Source of the DNA: Nitrosomonas sp. Is35
GTDB taxonomy: Bacteria; Pseudomonadota; Gammaproteobacteria; Burkholderiales; Nitrosomonadaceae
NCBI RefSeq assembly: GCF_033063295.1
Contig: NZ_JAWJZH010000001.1
Span: 2,852,001 to 2,916,000 of the forward strand
Direction: 5' to 3'
Length of the DNA: 64,000 bases
Below, in pieces: positions 63,825 to 64,000 of this stretch. Made by a program: the position numbers and the translations under genes. How positions within the stretch are numbered: position 1 is the stretch's first letter; each line of letters starts with the position of its first letter. A model generated the notes under the pieces. It did no database searches, was not told the origin of the DNA, and worked only from the letters and a program-made list of their open reading frames with translations.

Positions 63825-64000
63825 AACTTGCTCCTCATGGTTGGTGGGCTGTAGCGTAAAGATTCACCGAGACCGGATTGCATTGCTCCAGACAAACACC
63901 GTATCAGTTGACTGGATAATCGGCTTTGTTTGAAGTACCGCAGATTTTATTCACCGATTTCTCGCAACTTTTTTGGATCATACCGCGTTACCAGCCGGTT
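63825..64000. other. Window end, upstream of the lipase gene
   Basis: 176 bases with no gene start or RNA visible. It presumably contains the lipase promoter on the minus strand. Confidence 0.35.

Noticed and set aside
1..64000. tRNA, rRNA, CRISPR array, riboswitch or prophage module
   Set aside because: I looked in the gaps and saw no tRNA-type arm, short regular repeats, known riboswitch core or phage structural genes.

Overview
The window looks like chromosome from a betaproteobacterium, most likely a Nitrosomonas-type ammonia oxidiser. That is inferred from protein character, the xseB-ispA-dxs order, LptFG, and several small secreted proteins of a kind I associate with Nitrosomonadaceae; no rRNA or ammonia-oxidation gene is present to prove it. 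Genes are dense, base composition is moderate, and I see no tRNA, rRNA, CRISPR array or prophage.

Bases 1-17173 are a sensory and outer-membrane region. A TonB-dependent receptor (TBDR, cut by the window edge) is followed by a periplasmic YfiR-like protein, a YfiN-like-sensor hybrid histidine kinase with receiver and HPt domains, a REC-GGDEF-EAL protein and an HDOD-REC-GGDEF protein, the first four overlapping or nearly so. Three paralogous TBDRs and two more YfiR proteins follow in tandem (9420-17173). The last TBDR is broken by a one-base frameshift. A secreted protein of unknown role lies at 17343. On the minus strand a small soluble histidine kinase and a REC-TPR protein form a pair (18250-20654).

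Bases 20752-22717 carry a compact RiPP-type operon: an exported precursor with five EGKCG motifs, a DUF692/MNIO iron oxidase and a DUF2063 partner. This matches the copper-binding oxazolin (Hvf/Buf) systems. murJ follows. Bases 25696-28346 hold a stress-type block: a Crp/Fnr regulator, a palindromic promoter motif, a tiny leader ORF inside a hairpin, a Lys-rich exported protein and a DUF1328 membrane peptide. An intact 874-bp IS481-type element with a perfect 7-bp target duplication splits it. A second copy of the motif lies alone at 30850.

Bases 28685-41567 hold an epimerase/ketopantoate-reductase-like pair, a PAS protein joined to a CheB-CheR-PAS fusion, a SRPBCC protein with a methyltransferase, an ADP-ribosylglycohydrolase, and xseB-ispA-dxs-folE2 (isoprenoid and folate precursors).

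Bases 42022-51400 form a long plus-strand envelope and lipid block: an acetyltransferase-like protein, an NTP transferase, LptF, LptG, a CDP-alcohol phosphatidyltransferase, a diacylglycerol kinase-like protein, a Tam41-like candidate CDP-diacylglycerol synthase, a DUF2959 lipoprotein and YaeQ. Together these could run a second phospholipid route. Bases 52573-54482 encode an ExbB/ExbD/TonB-like trio that could energise the TBDRs. Two c-di-GMP-type proteins with degenerate domains follow (54629-57297), then a GH19 hydrolase with an overlapping exported partner, mutL, a membrane protein, two scattered surface-adhesin-E-like proteins, a transposase scrap and an LCAT/PGAP1-like lipase.
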